This document shows, in pieces, positions 1 through 8,985 of a DNA stretch of 64,000 nucleotides. This stretch comes from Paenibacillus yonginensis. GTDB taxonomy: Bacteria; Bacillota; Bacilli; Paenibacillales; Paenibacillaceae. Every line of letters begins with the position of its first letter. Within the stretch, counting starts at the first letter, position 1. The DNA is taken from the NCBI RefSeq assembly GCF_001685395.1, contig NZ_CP014167.1, forward strand, positions 1,555,501 through 1,619,500, written 5' to 3'. The notes under the pieces were generated by a model. The model did not search any database, was not told the origin of the DNA, and saw only the letters and a program-made list of their open reading frames with translations. The translations under genes and the position numbers were made by a program.

Positions 1-933
1 TTTAAGAGGGGGCGGGGGAGGGATGTCAAACCACAAATCCCGGTACACATCGTCTTCTATGATCGGCAGTTGAACCTGTTCGCATGCCTTTAAGAGCTCC
101 AATCGCCTGGAGGCTGGCATTAGCAGACCAGTTGGGTTCTGATAAGAAGGGATGGTATAAAGAAGCGCAGCCTGCTGCTTCTTCTTCTGTTCCTCAACCC
201 GCTGCACGCAAATTCCCTTCTCATCCATGGGAAGACCGGTCAGCCCGATTCCGGCAGATTGGAACACATGCAGCGAGTTCAGATAGGACGGATTCTCCAG
301 CAGGATCGACGATCCCGGCTGCAACAATCCGACTGCAACGAGCTGAAGCGCCTGAAGTGCTCCGGACACGATCAGGATGGAAGAAGGGGAGACCTCCATC
401 CCGGCTCTCTTCATATGACTGCTGATCTGCTCTCTTAAAGGCAGCAGTCCTTTCGGCTCACTGTATCCGAGCGAATCGATATTCCCGGACAGGCTGGCAA
501 GCGCCTGCCGCATCTTCTCCCGGGGGAACAATTCCGGAGAAGGCTCGCCTGTTCCCAGCCGGATGATCCCTGGGATGAACTCCGCTTTGTTGATCATTTG
601 GATTGCAGGAACATTGGGAGGATGGATGCCTGATTGAACATAGGCATTCCAGTCGGGAGGCGGCGGAGAAGCGAGCAGGGACCAGCTGTTGTTGACGACG
701 ACCGTACCCTGGCCTCTTTTCCCTTCCAGCAGTCCTTCCGCGATCAGCTCCTCGGCCGCCGTTACAATCGTACTGCGGTTCACGTTCCAGGCTTCTGCCA
801 TCACACGCTGCGGAGGAATTCGACTGCCGACCGGCCATTCGCCGGTTTGAATTTTATGCCGGAGAAAATGCTTGATCTGCAAATACAGCGGTATTGTGGA
901 CAGCTTGTCGGGCTGCCAATCGGGTATATACAA
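1..933 (-). CDS. MocR-type GntR/aminotransferase regulator, 3' end off window
   Basis: The minus-strand reading frame is open from a TTG at 933 to the left edge, so the C-terminus is missing. An in-frame TGA lies three codons upstream of the TTG, which fixes the start; a GAGG lies about 11 bases before it. The N-terminus has a GntR winged helix (PLYLQIKHFLRHKIQTGEWP, then PPQRVMAEAWNVNRSTI), followed by an aminotransferase class I fold with typical segments such as LGTGEPSPELFP, GYSEPKGLLPLR, TIPSYQNPTGLL and IIEDDVYRDL. The PLP-binding lysine would lie beyond the edge. It is divergent from a LysE-type exporter, an arrangement in which MocR proteins often control the neighbouring transporter; that role is inferred. 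Confidence 0.9.
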   Translation of the reverse strand, partial: MYIPDWQPDKLSTIPLYLQIKHFLRHKIQTGEWPVGSRIPPQRVMAEAWNVNRSTIVTAAEELIAEGLLEGKRGQGTVVVNNSWSLLASPPPPDWNAYVQSGIHPPNVPAIQMINKAEFIPGIIRLGTGEPSPELFPREKMRQALASLSGNIDSLGYSEPKGLLPLREQISSHMKRAGMEVSPSSILIVSGALQALQLVAVGLLQPGSSILLENPSYLNSLHVFQSAGIGLTGLPMDEKGICVQRVEEQKKKQQAALLYTIPSYQNPTGLLMPASRRLELLKACEQVQLPIIEDDVYRDLWFDIPPPPPLK

Positions 934-1091
934 AGAGGTTCACATCCTCGGACATATTTTCTTCATTGTACCTGTTGGTTGGGTCAGCAGCAATCCAATT
1001 GGTTGGATACGAGCCGGTAATTTGCGGTTACAATGAGAGTCGTGCACAGCCTGATAGGGATGCACAATCTTGATTTTGGAGGCCGTTTCAA
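934..1091. promoter_or_regulatory. Divergent control region with TTGGTTGG direct repeats
   Basis: This is the 158-bp gap between the MocR regulator and the LysE-type exporter. TTGGTTGG occurs at 975-982 and again at 999-1006, a period of 24 bases, and the second copy is preceded by CCAA so that it also forms a small palindrome (ATCCAATTGGTTGGAT). Direct repeats about two helical turns apart are the usual binding pattern of MocR dimers. The operator assignment is inferred. Confidence 0.4.
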
Positions 1092-1730
1092 TTGTTAACC
1101 GCATTTATTCACGGATTTATTCTTGCTTTGGGTCTGATCCTTCCGCTTGGCGTGCAAAATGTATTTATCTTTAATCAAGGAGCCCAGCAGAGACGATTTC
1201 TGCTTGCCCTTCCGGCCGTGCTGACGGCCGCTCTTTGCGATACGCTGCTTATTTTGCTTGCAGTAACGGGCGTTTCTTTACTCCTTCTCGACACGCCCTG
1301 GTTAAAGACGCTGCTGATGGCTGTCGGCCTCTTGTTTCTAGTCTATATGGGCTGGCAAACTTGGAGGAGCAGCTTCTCCGTCCCGAAGTCAGCCGATGAC
1401 GGGCAGGGCAAACCTGCAGGGGTCATGACTCCCCGTCAGCAAATGGGGTTTGCCGCTTCGGTTTCTCTGCTCAACCCTCATGCCATCATGGACACGGTCG
1501 GCGTGATCGGTTCAGGGTCCTTGAACTACGACGGGATGGACAAAGCAGCCTTTGCCGCAGCCTGTGTTCTAGTTTCCTGGCTTTGGTTCGCCGGACTGGC
1601 TTATTTGGGCAGAAGACTGGGCACCATAGATTCGACGGGACGTCTGTCCGCAGGCATTCAAAGAATATCGGCCTTTATCATCTGGGGGACCGCGTTGTAC
1701 ATTGGATTTACTTTAATGGGTTTACTTTAA
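1092..1730 (+). CDS. LysE/ArgO-family amino acid exporter
   Basis: This 212-residue membrane protein has the N-terminal hallmark of the LysE family (LALGLILPLGVQNVFIFNQG) and about six hydrophobic segments. Family members export basic or other amino acids. The conserved second half includes SLLNPHAIMDTVGVIG, where LysE proteins carry an Asn-Pro-His turn. The start is TTG at 1092, with GGAGG at 1078-1082. It is read away from a MocR regulator that probably controls it. A weak intrinsic terminator follows. The exact substrate cannot be told from sequence. Confidence 0.9.
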   Translation: MLTAFIHGFILALGLILPLGVQNVFIFNQGAQQRRFLLALPAVLTAALCDTLLILLAVTGVSLLLLDTPWLKTLLMAVGLLFLVYMGWQTWRSSFSVPKSADDGQGKPAGVMTPRQQMGFAASVSLLNPHAIMDTVGVIGSGSLNYDGMDKAAFAAACVLVSWLWFAGLAYLGRRLGTIDSTGRLSAGIQRISAFIIWGTALYIGFTLMGLL

Positions 1731-1764
1731 TTATGAATCTATGGATTAAGATCATCTGAACGGA

Positions 1765-1796
1765 GCGGGGAATGCACATTCCTTGCTTTATTTTTT
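1765..1796 (+). terminator. Probable terminator after LysE gene
   Basis: An eight-pair stem with two G-T pairs (GCGGGGAA / TTCCTTGC, six-base loop) is followed by TTTATTTTTT. Confidence 0.5.
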
Positions 1797-1825
1797 AAAA
1801 GGGCCCTCAAATGGGTAAACATTCT

Positions 1826-1857
1826 TTGCTGACATCTTTCACATCATGAAATATAAT
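1826..1857 (+). promoter_or_regulatory. Promoter separated from the NSS symporter by IS copy A
   Basis: A perfect TATAAT at 1852-1857 is preceded by weak -35 candidates (TTGCTG at 1826, TGACAT at 1830). The insertion sequence begins at 1859, just after this -10 box. Before insertion the promoter would have stood a short distance upstream of the symporter gene now starting at 3366. The link is inferred from the reconstructed uninterrupted sequence. Confidence 0.45.
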
Positions 1858-1858
1858 T

Positions 1859-3313
1859 GAGCGTTTTGCAGTAATCTGAGGCCTTGAGCCGTAAGGATTT
1901 TCGGACATAAAAAAGGGACTTCACCCCAACTTGGAGAAGTTTTCAAGTGACCAAACCCAAAAACCTCAAGGATGGAGGAAGTCACTTTGTATATTCTCCA
2001 AGAATGTCTGTTTTCCTTCGAAGAACTTTTAAAAATTCAACCCAAGGAGAGATTGCCGATCTTCTTCAGCTCTCTCGATCTGAGACCGTATGCCAAGGAA
2101 CTGAGAAGCCGTTCACCCCGAGGCGCTGAGGGATACTGCAGACAAGGTATTCTACGAGCACTCTTGGCTGCGCCGCTTGAAGGAATAAGTACCTTTTCAG
2201 GGTTGCATAAGCGTTTGGATACGGATCTCCGGTTTCGTTATCAGTGTGGTCTTCCGCTGGATCGAGAAGCTCCTTCCATATCCACATTAAGCCGAGTTTT
2301 CTCAGAACTGACGAGAAAGGACTTGGCAAAACGGCTTTTTGAGGATTTGGTCACACGCTGTCAGCAGGAAGGTATCATAGAAGGCAGTAACGTCGCCATA
2401 GACAGCGCCGCTCTCCGCGCTTACGAGAAAAAGCAGCCCAAACGCAAAAGCGAGCAAACGGGTAATGCGAACTGGGGCGCAAAAATTGATTCCTTCGGCA
2501 ATAAAATCACATGGTTTGGTTACAAAATTCATCTGGCGGTCGATACGAAAAGTGAATTGCCGATCGCCTTGGAAGTAACGCCGGCGCATGTCAATGATGG
2601 AGAAATGGCGCCGGGCCTGATCGAGAAAACAGCGTCCAGGACGAGCACACGATTTTTCATACTCGATGCGGGCTACGACCAAATGAAAGTTTATGAGGCC
2701 GCCCGCAACGTCAAGGCACAAGCCATCATTCCCCTTAATCTTCGGGGGGAGAAGGAACCGCCTGCTGGCATGACCTCGAACGGAACACCGTGCTGTTCCA
2801 TGGGTTATGCGATGACATACTGGGGAGTTGACGGCGATATGCATAAATTTCGCTGCCCGCATGCCACGGGTAAAGTCGACTGTCCGCTTGGCATGGCTGC
2901 CTGCTCGTCTTCAAACTATGGAATGGTCGTCAAAGTAAATGCGAAGGATGATCTCCGGCGATACAGCATCCCTCATCGGGATACAAAGCGTTGGAAGGAA
3001 CTTTACAATGAACGAACCAGCGTAGAACGCTGCAACTCCCGATTGAAAACCTATTTGACGGCAGACGCCGCACATGTCCGGGGCATTCAGAAAGTCACAA
3101 CTCACCAGTATTTGAATGCCATTGTTCTGCTTGCATCTGCGCTCGCCGTTTCTCATCATTCAAAACGGGCTGCCGCTTAAAAAACGAGCTGTTCTAAAAT
3201 TCTGCAAGTCTGCCCTTTTCTTCATCCATATAATACCATTTTCGAAAATTACCCCTTAACGACAGTGAATATGCTATCGCTTCTTCTCTGAAACGGAATT
3301 ATGCAAAACACTC
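1859..3313 (+). mobile_element. Insertion sequence copy A, 1455 bp, with AATT target duplication
   Basis: Comparison with the inverted copy at 32596-34050 fixes both ends. The left end begins GAGCGTTTTGCA and the right end, read inward on the other strand, begins GAGTGTTTTGCA, giving imperfect terminal inverted repeats that continue with lower similarity. AATT at 1855-1858 is repeated at 3314-3317, a 4-bp target duplication. It carries one transposase with a YREK signature of the IS4 superfamily. The family within that group (IS1182-like or another) is not certain. The element is complete and looks recently active because its two copies encode identical proteins. Confidence 0.93.
1987..3180 (+). 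CDS. IS4-superfamily DDE transposase (copy A)
   Basis: The enzyme cuts and joins the ends of its IS. DDE-fold landmarks are visible: VAIDSAAL (first Asp), FFILDAGYDQMKVY (second Asp), and near the C-terminus YNERTSVERCNSRLK, which fits the Y-x2-R-x3-E-x6-K signature and supplies the catalytic Glu. A four-Cys stretch (CCSMGY, CPHATGKVDC) lies in the insertion before the last motif. I prefer TTG at 1987 as start because GGAGG lies eight bases upstream; an ATG at 1972 in the same frame lacks a spaced Shine-Dalgarno. The copy at 32729-33922 encodes the same protein. Confidence 0.92.
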   Translation: MYILQECLFSFEELLKIQPKERLPIFFSSLDLRPYAKELRSRSPRGAEGYCRQGILRALLAAPLEGISTFSGLHKRLDTDLRFRYQCGLPLDREAPSISTLSRVFSELTRKDLAKRLFEDLVTRCQQEGIIEGSNVAIDSAALRAYEKKQPKRKSEQTGNANWGAKIDSFGNKITWFGYKIHLAVDTKSELPIALEVTPAHVNDGEMAPGLIEKTASRTSTRFFILDAGYDQMKVYEAARNVKAQAIIPLNLRGEKEPPAGMTSNGTPCCSMGYAMTYWGVDGDMHKFRCPHATGKVDCPLGMAACSSSNYGMVVKVNAKDDLRRYSIPHRDTKRWKELYNERTSVERCNSRLKTYLTADAAHVRGIQKVTTHQYLNAIVLLASALAVSHHSKRAAA

Positions 3314-3365
3314 AATTAGGAAACTTATAAGCTTCTAGACAACATATTGAGTAAGGAAGGATGTT

Positions 3366-4728
3366 TTGGATTTGAGGGACAAGATTCAAGCAGGTTCAGC
3401 AAAAGGAGACCGGTTTTCCTCTGCAGGCTTTATTTTAGCGGCCATTGGCAGTGCGGTTGGTCTCGGCAACATGTGGAAATTCCCGTACATAACGGGAAAA
3501 TACGGGGGAGCGGCGTTTTTTTCTGCTGTTTATCATTTGTCTGGTCGTGATCGGTCTTCCGGTGTTATTGGCAGAGCTTTCTATTGGACGTGCAGGCAGA
3601 GGCAGCGCAGCTTCTTCGTTTGTGAAGGCCGGCGGCGGACGGATCTGGCAGCGCTTCGGCTTGCTGCAGGTCATTTCTCCGTTTATTATTTTGGCTTTCT
3701 ATCTGATCGTGACAGGCTGGACGCTGCATTATGCGGTTCTGTCCTTTAGCGGACAGCTTTATACAAGTGATGACTTTGCTGGAAAGTTTGGTGACTTTAC
3801 GGGAGGTTATCTTCCGATGATCTGGCAGCTGGTTGCCGCGATTCTTACAGCCTATATCGTAGGAAGCGGGGTTGCAAAGGGAATAGAAAGGTTCAATAAA
3901 ATCGTCATTCCCGGTCTGATTATTTTGCTGCTGATCCTGCTGGTTCGTGCCGTTACGCTGCCGGGAGCCGGAGAAGGCGTTTCCTTCTTCCTGAATCCGG
4001 ATTTCTCCAAATTGTCTCCGGAATCGGCATTGGTGGCTTTGGGACATGCCTTTTTCTCGTTGTCCCTCGGCATGGGGATTCTGATTACTTACGGCGCTTA
4101 TGTGGATAAAAATCAGTCGTTAGGCTCAGCGACGCTGGCCATCGGCGCAGGCGATCTTATTTACGCGCTGATTGCGGGTCTGATTATTTTCCCGACGACG
4201 TTCTCGTTCGGTATTGACCAGACGCAAGGCGCTTCGCTGGTGTTCATCGCGCTGCCGGCCGCATTCTCGGCGATGCCGTTTGGCGCTTTCTTCGGCGGAT
4301 TGTTCTTCATCCTGCTGGCGATCGCAGCGCTGACCTCAGCGGTATCGCTGATGGAGGTTCCAGTCTCCTATGTGATGGACCGCTGGGGCTGGAGCCGCAG
4401 AACCGCGGTGGCAGTGCTGTCCATTCTTTGCTTCGCGCTTGGTGTGCCGGCGGCGTTGTCGTTTGGTCTGGCTCCTTCGCTTGGGAATATCGGCGGCAAG
4501 TCGTTCTTCGACTGGATGGACTTTATCACATCCAATATCCTTCTTCCGGTCGGCGGTCTGCTGACTACGCTGTTTGCGGGCTACTTCTGGAAAAAGGCCG
4601 GGGAAGCCGCCGGTCTTACCTCCGGCTGGTTCCGCGCATGGGTCTTTACGCTTCGTTACATTGCGCCGGTGCTGGTCGTGCTTGTGCTTCTTCACACCAC
4701 GGGAATTATCAAATTCGCTGGTGAATGA
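3366..4728 (+). pseudogene. Sodium:neurotransmitter symporter (NSS), frameshifted at a T7 run
   Basis: NSS proteins import amino acids or amines with sodium. The first reading frame (from TTG 3366, GGAAGGA upstream) encodes the family's N-terminus, including [17 protein letters not shown], the Na+ and substrate site region of TM1. The rest ([19 protein letters not shown] and ten further hydrophobic segments to 4728) lies one frame away. The break is at a run of seven T at 3516-3522. With six T the protein reads on smoothly through [18 protein letters not shown] +1 change, real or a sequencing error, therefore splits the gene. IS copy A lies 52 bp upstream. The 38-bp gap to cysK suggests an operon. 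Confidence 0.85.
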
Positions 4729-4765
4729 TACAAATTCGATTATTCTACAAGGAAGTGTTTAAAGA

Positions 4766-5689
4766 ATGGCTGTAACCATCGTGAATCGGATTACCGATTT
4801 AATCGGTGACACTCCGGCCGTTAAACTACGGCGTCTTGTCGGGGAACAGGACGCCGAGGTGTACGTCAAACTGGAGTACTTCAATCCAAGCGGAAGTGTG
4901 AAGGACAGGGCAGCAAGGAACTTGATCGAGCAGGCGGAGAAGGACGGCAGGCTGCAGCCCGGAGCGACGATTATTGAACCAACAAGCGGCAACACGGGGA
5001 TCGGGCTGGCCATGAACGCCGCGGCACGCGGCTACAAGCTGATCATTACGATGCCTTCGAATATGAGCCGGGAACGCATCAATATTATGAAGGCTTATGG
5101 CGCTGAGGTTATCCTGACTCCGGCGGAGGAGAGAATGCCCGGCGCGATCCGCAGGGCGATGGAGCTGCATGCCTCGATTCCCGGCAGTTTTGTGCCGCAG
5201 CAGTTCGAGAATCCGGCCAATCCGGATGCCCATAGAGGCACGACTGCCCGCGAAATTTTGCAGCAAATGGACGGCAGGCTGGATGTGTTTGTCGCCACAT
5301 CAGGAACCGGAGGTACGATCACCGGAACTGGCGAAGAACTGCGCAAGGCGCTGCCTGACCTCCGGGTGGTCGTGGTGGAGCCGAAAGGCTCACCGGTGTT
5401 ATCCGGCGGACAACCGGGCCCGCATAAGCTGGTGGGGACAAGCCCCGGCTTCATTCCGTCGATTCTGAATCAGGAAGTATATGATGAAATTGTTCAGGTC
5501 GCGGATGAAGACGCCCTCCAAACGATCAGACAGCTCGCGAGGCTGGAAGGACTTCTCCTTGGCCCGTCCTCCGGGGCTTCCGTCTGGACGGCTCTCCAAG
5601 AAGCCAAACGGCTTGGCTCGGGTCATCGAATCTTGTGCATAGCGCCCGATAATGGGGAGCGGTATTTAAGCTCTGGTATTTTTGAATAG
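4766..5689 (+). CDS. cysK: Cysteine synthase (O-acetylserine sulfhydrylase)
   Basis: A 307-residue PLP enzyme that makes L-cysteine from O-acetylserine and sulfide in the cytosol. Diagnostic segments are SGSVKDRAA with the PLP lysine (about residue 46), EPTSGNTGIGLA for substrate binding, SGTGGTITGTG for the cofactor phosphate, SPVLSGGQPGPHK and PSSGAS near the C-terminus. Length and motifs fit CysK better than cystathionine beta-synthase-type enzymes, which usually carry extra domains. ATG 4766 follows a GGAAG. It lies 38 bp after the NSS symporter and ends at a strong terminator, so the two were probably co-transcribed. Confidence 0.92.
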   Translation: MAVTIVNRITDLIGDTPAVKLRRLVGEQDAEVYVKLEYFNPSGSVKDRAARNLIEQAEKDGRLQPGATIIEPTSGNTGIGLAMNAAARGYKLIITMPSNMSRERINIMKAYGAEVILTPAEERMPGAIRRAMELHASIPGSFVPQQFENPANPDAHRGTTAREILQQMDGRLDVFVATSGTGGTITGTGEELRKALPDLRVVVVEPKGSPVLSGGQPGPHKLVGTSPGFIPSILNQEVYDEIVQVADEDALQTIRQLARLEGLLLGPSSGASVWTALQEAKRLGSGHRILCIAPDNGERYLSSGIFE

Positions 5690-5705
5690 AAGTAGCAAAA
5701 TAGCG

Positions 5706-5749
5706 AAGCCCCTTGCTGGCATGATGAATGCAGGCAAGGGGCTTTTCGT
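5706..5749 (+). terminator. Terminator after cysK
   Basis: AAGCCCCTTGC pairs with GCAAGGGGCTT and is followed by TTCGTTT. Confidence 0.9.
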
Positions 5750-5834
5750 TTAAACCAACCTATTTGCTAAAGTTGATTTCAAACTTCCTTACTCAAATTT
5801 CTTTGCTTAAACTCCCTTATTCAAATCTCCTTGC

Positions 5835-7334
5835 TCATGCTTCCGTTTTAGCCAGCTTGTTCACGACAACTTCCGCTTTGATTTCATCTGCGGGTTTGAC
5901 CCGCTTAATGAAGAAGGAGAGCACCAGGCCGATCAGGCCGATACCAAGAATAACGAGATAAGCATCGTTAATCCCTTCAATCATCGCTTCCATGGCCGTA
6001 TGCTGCTCTGCTTCCGCAGTCGCGGCATTTTCGGAGGCCATCAAATCCATCAAGTGCGCTGTAGTGCGGCTGGTCATTACGGTTACCAGCAGGGAGGTTC
6101 CCACGGCCCCCGCTACTTGTCTAACGGTATTGGAAATGGCGGTACCGTGTGCGCTCAGCTTCGAAGGCAGCTGATTCAGGCCGGCTGTCTGGAGCGGCAT
6201 CAGGAACAAGGCCATGCCAATCCGGCGTCCCGTAGACATCAGAATCAGGAAGATATAACTGGTGGAGTCCGTTAAATTTGTAAAGCTAAAAGTGGTGAGC
6301 AGGGTGATCGCCAGGCCAATGATCGACAGCCATTTAGCGCCAAAACGGTCAAACAGCCGGCCCGTAACGGGCATCAGGAAGCCCATAATCAAAGCGCCAG
6401 GCAGCATCAGCAGGCCTGATTCCAAGGCGGTAAAACCGCGGGCGTTCTGCAGGTAAAGCGGAAGCAGCATCATGTCGGCGTACATCATCATGGTAGCTGC
6501 AATATTAATGATCAAGGTCAAGGAGAACATATTATACTTAAATGCTCTGAGGTCGAGCAGCGGTTTGCGGGAAGCGAGCTGCTTCCATGTGAACAAGCCG
6601 AGGGCGACGACGCCGGCTGCAATGGACCATAATACTTCTGCGCTTGACCAGCCTTTGCTGCCTGCCGAGCTGAAGCCGTACAGCAGGGCGCCAAAGCCGA
6701 TCGTCGAGAGAATAACGCTGATGATATCCATTTTGGAACGCTGGGTTTCCGAGACATTTTTCAAATAAATAAAGCCGCAGGCAATGACGATTACCGCAAG
6801 CGGAATCATGCCGTAAAACATCGTCTCCCAAGCATAATTCTCCAAAATATAACCGGCAAGCGTAGGGCCGATTGCCGGGGCAAAAATAATCGCGAAGCCG
6901 ACCATCCCCATGGCGGCGCCTCTCTTTTCAACCGGGAAGATGGTTAAAATAACATTCGTCAGAAGCGGCATAATAATGCCCGCGCCGGCGGCCTGGATCA
7001 AACGGCCGATTAACAGAACAGAGAAGGTATCAGAGAATGCCGAAACAATCGTCCCGATCAGGAACAAAATCATCGATGCCTGAAACAGCTGCCGGGTCGT
7101 GAATCGGAGCATGAGATAAGCTGTAATCGGGATGAGCACCCCGTTAACCAGCATATATCCGGTGGTCAGCCACTGGGCGGTTGTAGCGGAAATGCTGAAG
7201 TCTGTCATCAGCTCCGGAGTAGCCACGCTCATAATGGTCTGGTTCAGAGTGGCCAGAAAGGCTCCCAAGATCATAACAAATAAGATGGGGCCTCTCTTGA
7301 TCGTATTGCTTTGTGCTAAGTCGTTCTTGCTCAA
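5835..7334 (-). CDS. DHA2-family drug:H+ antiporter (MFS)
   Basis: A 499-residue, 14-helix major facilitator of the EmrB/QacA type. Visible motifs are the TM1 segment LGAFLATLNQTIMSVATPEL, the family's GRLIQAAGAGIIMP, and motif C (GPTLAGYI) in TM5 typical of proton antiporters. It probably exports toxic compounds. TTG at 7334 is the start; AAAGGA lies nine bases before it. It is divergent from a TetR regulator, which very likely represses it. Substrate unknown. Confidence 0.9.
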   Translation of the reverse strand: MSKNDLAQSNTIKRGPILFVMILGAFLATLNQTIMSVATPELMTDFSISATTAQWLTTGYMLVNGVLIPITAYLMLRFTTRQLFQASMILFLIGTIVSAFSDTFSVLLIGRLIQAAGAGIIMPLLTNVILTIFPVEKRGAAMGMVGFAIIFAPAIGPTLAGYILENYAWETMFYGMIPLAVIVIACGFIYLKNVSETQRSKMDIISVILSTIGFGALLYGFSSAGSKGWSSAEVLWSIAAGVVALGLFTWKQLASRKPLLDLRAFKYNMFSLTLIINIAATMMMYADMMLLPLYLQNARGFTALESGLLMLPGALIMGFLMPVTGRLFDRFGAKWLSIIGLAITLLTTFSFTNLTDSTSYIFLILMSTGRRIGMALFLMPLQTAGLNQLPSKLSAHGTAISNTVRQVAGAVGTSLLVTVMTSRTTAHLMDLMASENAATAEAEQHTAMEAMIEGINDAYLVILGIGLIGLVLSFFIKRVKPADEIKAEVVVNKLAKTEA

Positions 7335-7572
7335 GTCTAATCATCCTTTCAAACTGCGAGACTAAATTTACAGACTGTTGTATACTTAACAGGGTATGAA
7401 TTAGATTATAACGGGGAGCAGAAGTTTGACAAGCGACGGAATTTTGAAAAATGTAAATTAGATTACGAAAATTTCATGATCTGTCGTTCATCCGGAAGTT
7501 AATCAACAGATTATTTAAAATTGTAGTTTAAAATTGAAGATTAGGACATGGAACTGAAAGGGGCTGCATGAA
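7335..7572. promoter_or_regulatory. Divergent MFS/TetR control region
   Basis: The 238-bp gap is AT-rich. It holds a direct repeat TTTAAAATTG-TAG / TTTAAAATTG-AAG at 7514-7539, just before the TetR gene, and three copies of a TTAGATTA-like word (near 7400, 7458 and 7540). These are candidate operator elements; none is a clean palindrome. Confidence 0.3.
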
Positions 7573-8163
7573 ATGGACTCTAAACCGACTCGCGTCGATC
7601 CCCGCGTCCTCCGAACAAAACAGTTAATTAAAGAGGCGTTTATCGATTTGCTGCGGGAAATGGATATTGAGAAAATATCCGTGAACCGGATTGCGGAACG
7701 CGCAACGATCAACCGCGTAACCTTCTATCTGCATTACCAGGACATTCCCGATATGCTGGAAAAGCTGTCGGCCGAAATGAGGGACGAGCTGAGCCGTCTG
7801 TTGAAAAGTCCTGAGCTCTCCGATCCTGCTGAGGAGGAGTCGGATTGGCCGATGCTGGTCCGTCTGCTGGAGCATATCGCGGACAATGAGAAAATTTATA
7901 AAGTGATTCTGGCATCGAAACGGATTCCGATCTTTGTGGATGCTCTATTGAGTCCGATTGTAGAGATGATTACTGACAAAATTGAAACGATGGATGAAGG
8001 GTCCTTCTTGGCTAAAGCCAATATTCCCAAAGATTTTGCGGTTTGGTTCTGTTCCTCGGCGTTAATGGGGACGATCAGCGCATGGCTGCGTCAGGATAGC
8101 CCGTACACCCCGCGTTATATGGCTAAACAGTTCTCGCTGCTGCTTCCTTATTACTTCAAATAA
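7573..8163 (+). CDS. TetR-family transcriptional regulator
   Basis: A 196-residue protein with the TetR N-terminal helix-turn-helix: RVLRTKQLIKEAFIDLL, then ISVNRIAERATINRVTFYLH (recognition helix). The C-terminal ligand domain resembles the type often annotated TetR_C in Bacillota pump regulators. It is divergent from the DHA2 antiporter and probably represses it until an inducer binds. The ATG at 7573 follows a GAAAGGGG. A strong terminator follows. Confidence 0.9.
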   Translation: MDSKPTRVDPRVLRTKQLIKEAFIDLLREMDIEKISVNRIAERATINRVTFYLHYQDIPDMLEKLSAEMRDELSRLLKSPELSDPAEEESDWPMLVRLLEHIADNEKIYKVILASKRIPIFVDALLSPIVEMITDKIETMDEGSFLAKANIPKDFAVWFCSSALMGTISAWLRQDSPYTPRYMAKQFSLLLPYYFK

Positions 8164-8179
8164 GGGTTTAAACAAAGCT

Positions 8180-8223
8180 AAAACCTCCAACCCCACTTAC
8201 ATAGTGGTTTTGGAGGTTTTTTT
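8180..8223 (+). terminator. Terminator after TetR gene
   Basis: AAAACCTCCAA pairs with TTGGAGGTTTT, then a T tract. Confidence 0.9.
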
Positions 8224-8317
8224 GTTCTGATCTAGGGCTGGGGCTGGCTAATTAAATGTATCCTTTTAAGACAGCCCAGCTGGAACGGGAAGATATATGT
8301 GAAGGGGCCAATAAAGC

Positions 8318-8872
8318 TTACACCCAGAAGGTAGGATACTGCCGATTGTCCCGAAGGTTATTAATGATTAAAGCTAGCAGCACAATAATGATAGAACCGG
8401 ACACAACCGGATAAAATAAATATCCAAATGTGAAATGTCCCATAATGACTACGATTGGATCAGCGCCGGCCGGCGGATGGGTCGTTTTGGTCAGCATCAT
8501 GGCCGCAATCGCCAATCCTACCGCCAGAGCGATTGACCAGGGGCTGTCTCCGAATATGTATAAAGCCAGCAGCCCAATCAGGGTAGAGATGAAGTGTCCG
8601 CCAATCACATTTCTCGGCTGTGATAATGGGGCATTCCAGAGGCCGAAGGCCAGCACACAGCTGGCGCCAAACGGGGCCATGAGCCAGGTGGAAGACGTGT
8701 AATTTGTCAGCAGAACCAGGGCTAATATAGCGGCAAAGCCACCAATAAATCCTGTAAAAGCATCCCCGTAATTAATTTGCAGGGGGCTTTTTCCTTTGCC
8801 TTTCATTTTCATAAAGTAGGCGCTTATCGTATTCGTTTGGTTCGTTTGGACATTTTCGGCTATCGTTTCCAT
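8318..8872 (-). CDS. HPP-family integral membrane protein
   Basis: A 184-residue protein with four or five hydrophobic helices and the family signature THPPAGADP (about residues 132-140), which names the HPP family. Members have been linked to nitrite transport in chloroplasts and cyanobacteria, but most bacterial ones are uncharacterised. The N-terminus is a soluble 30-residue tail. ATG 8872 follows AGAGGAAGTTG. The promoter region contains an inverted repeat flanking the -35 box. It is not clearly in an operon with its neighbours. Confidence 0.85.
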   Translation of the reverse strand: METIAENVQTNQTNTISAYFMKMKGKGKSPLQINYGDAFTGFIGGFAAILALVLLTNYTSSTWLMAPFGASCVLAFGLWNAPLSQPRNVIGGHFISTLIGLLALYIFGDSPWSIALAVGLAIAAMMLTKTTHPPAGADPIVVIMGHFTFGYLFYPVVSGSIIIVLLALIINNLRDNRQYPTFWV

Positions 8873-8904
8873 GCATCAACTTCCTCTCGTGATCTGTTAA
8901 AGCT

Positions 8905-8956
8905 AATTTACACCACGGCAAACTAACCTGTCAATGTAAATTTAAAGGGTTAGTTT
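8905..8956 (-). promoter_or_regulatory. HPP promoter with inverted repeat around the -35 box
   Basis: On the minus strand TTGACA (complement of 8929-8934) and TAAATT (complement of 8905-8910) are spaced by 18 bp. AAACTAACC at 8920-8928 and GGTTAGTTT at 8948-8956 form a perfect 9-bp inverted repeat that brackets the -35 hexamer. This is a likely repressor operator; the regulator is unknown, and the adjacent CGNR protein is one candidate. Confidence 0.5.
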
Positions 8957-8985
8957 TTGTGTTTGAGAAGGTCGTCTAAAAGCAT

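Noticed and set aside
458-1020. Overlapping frames on both strands upstream of the LysE gene
   Set aside because: They are shadows of the left-edge MocR gene, whose true frame shows a continuous GntR and aminotransferase sequence.
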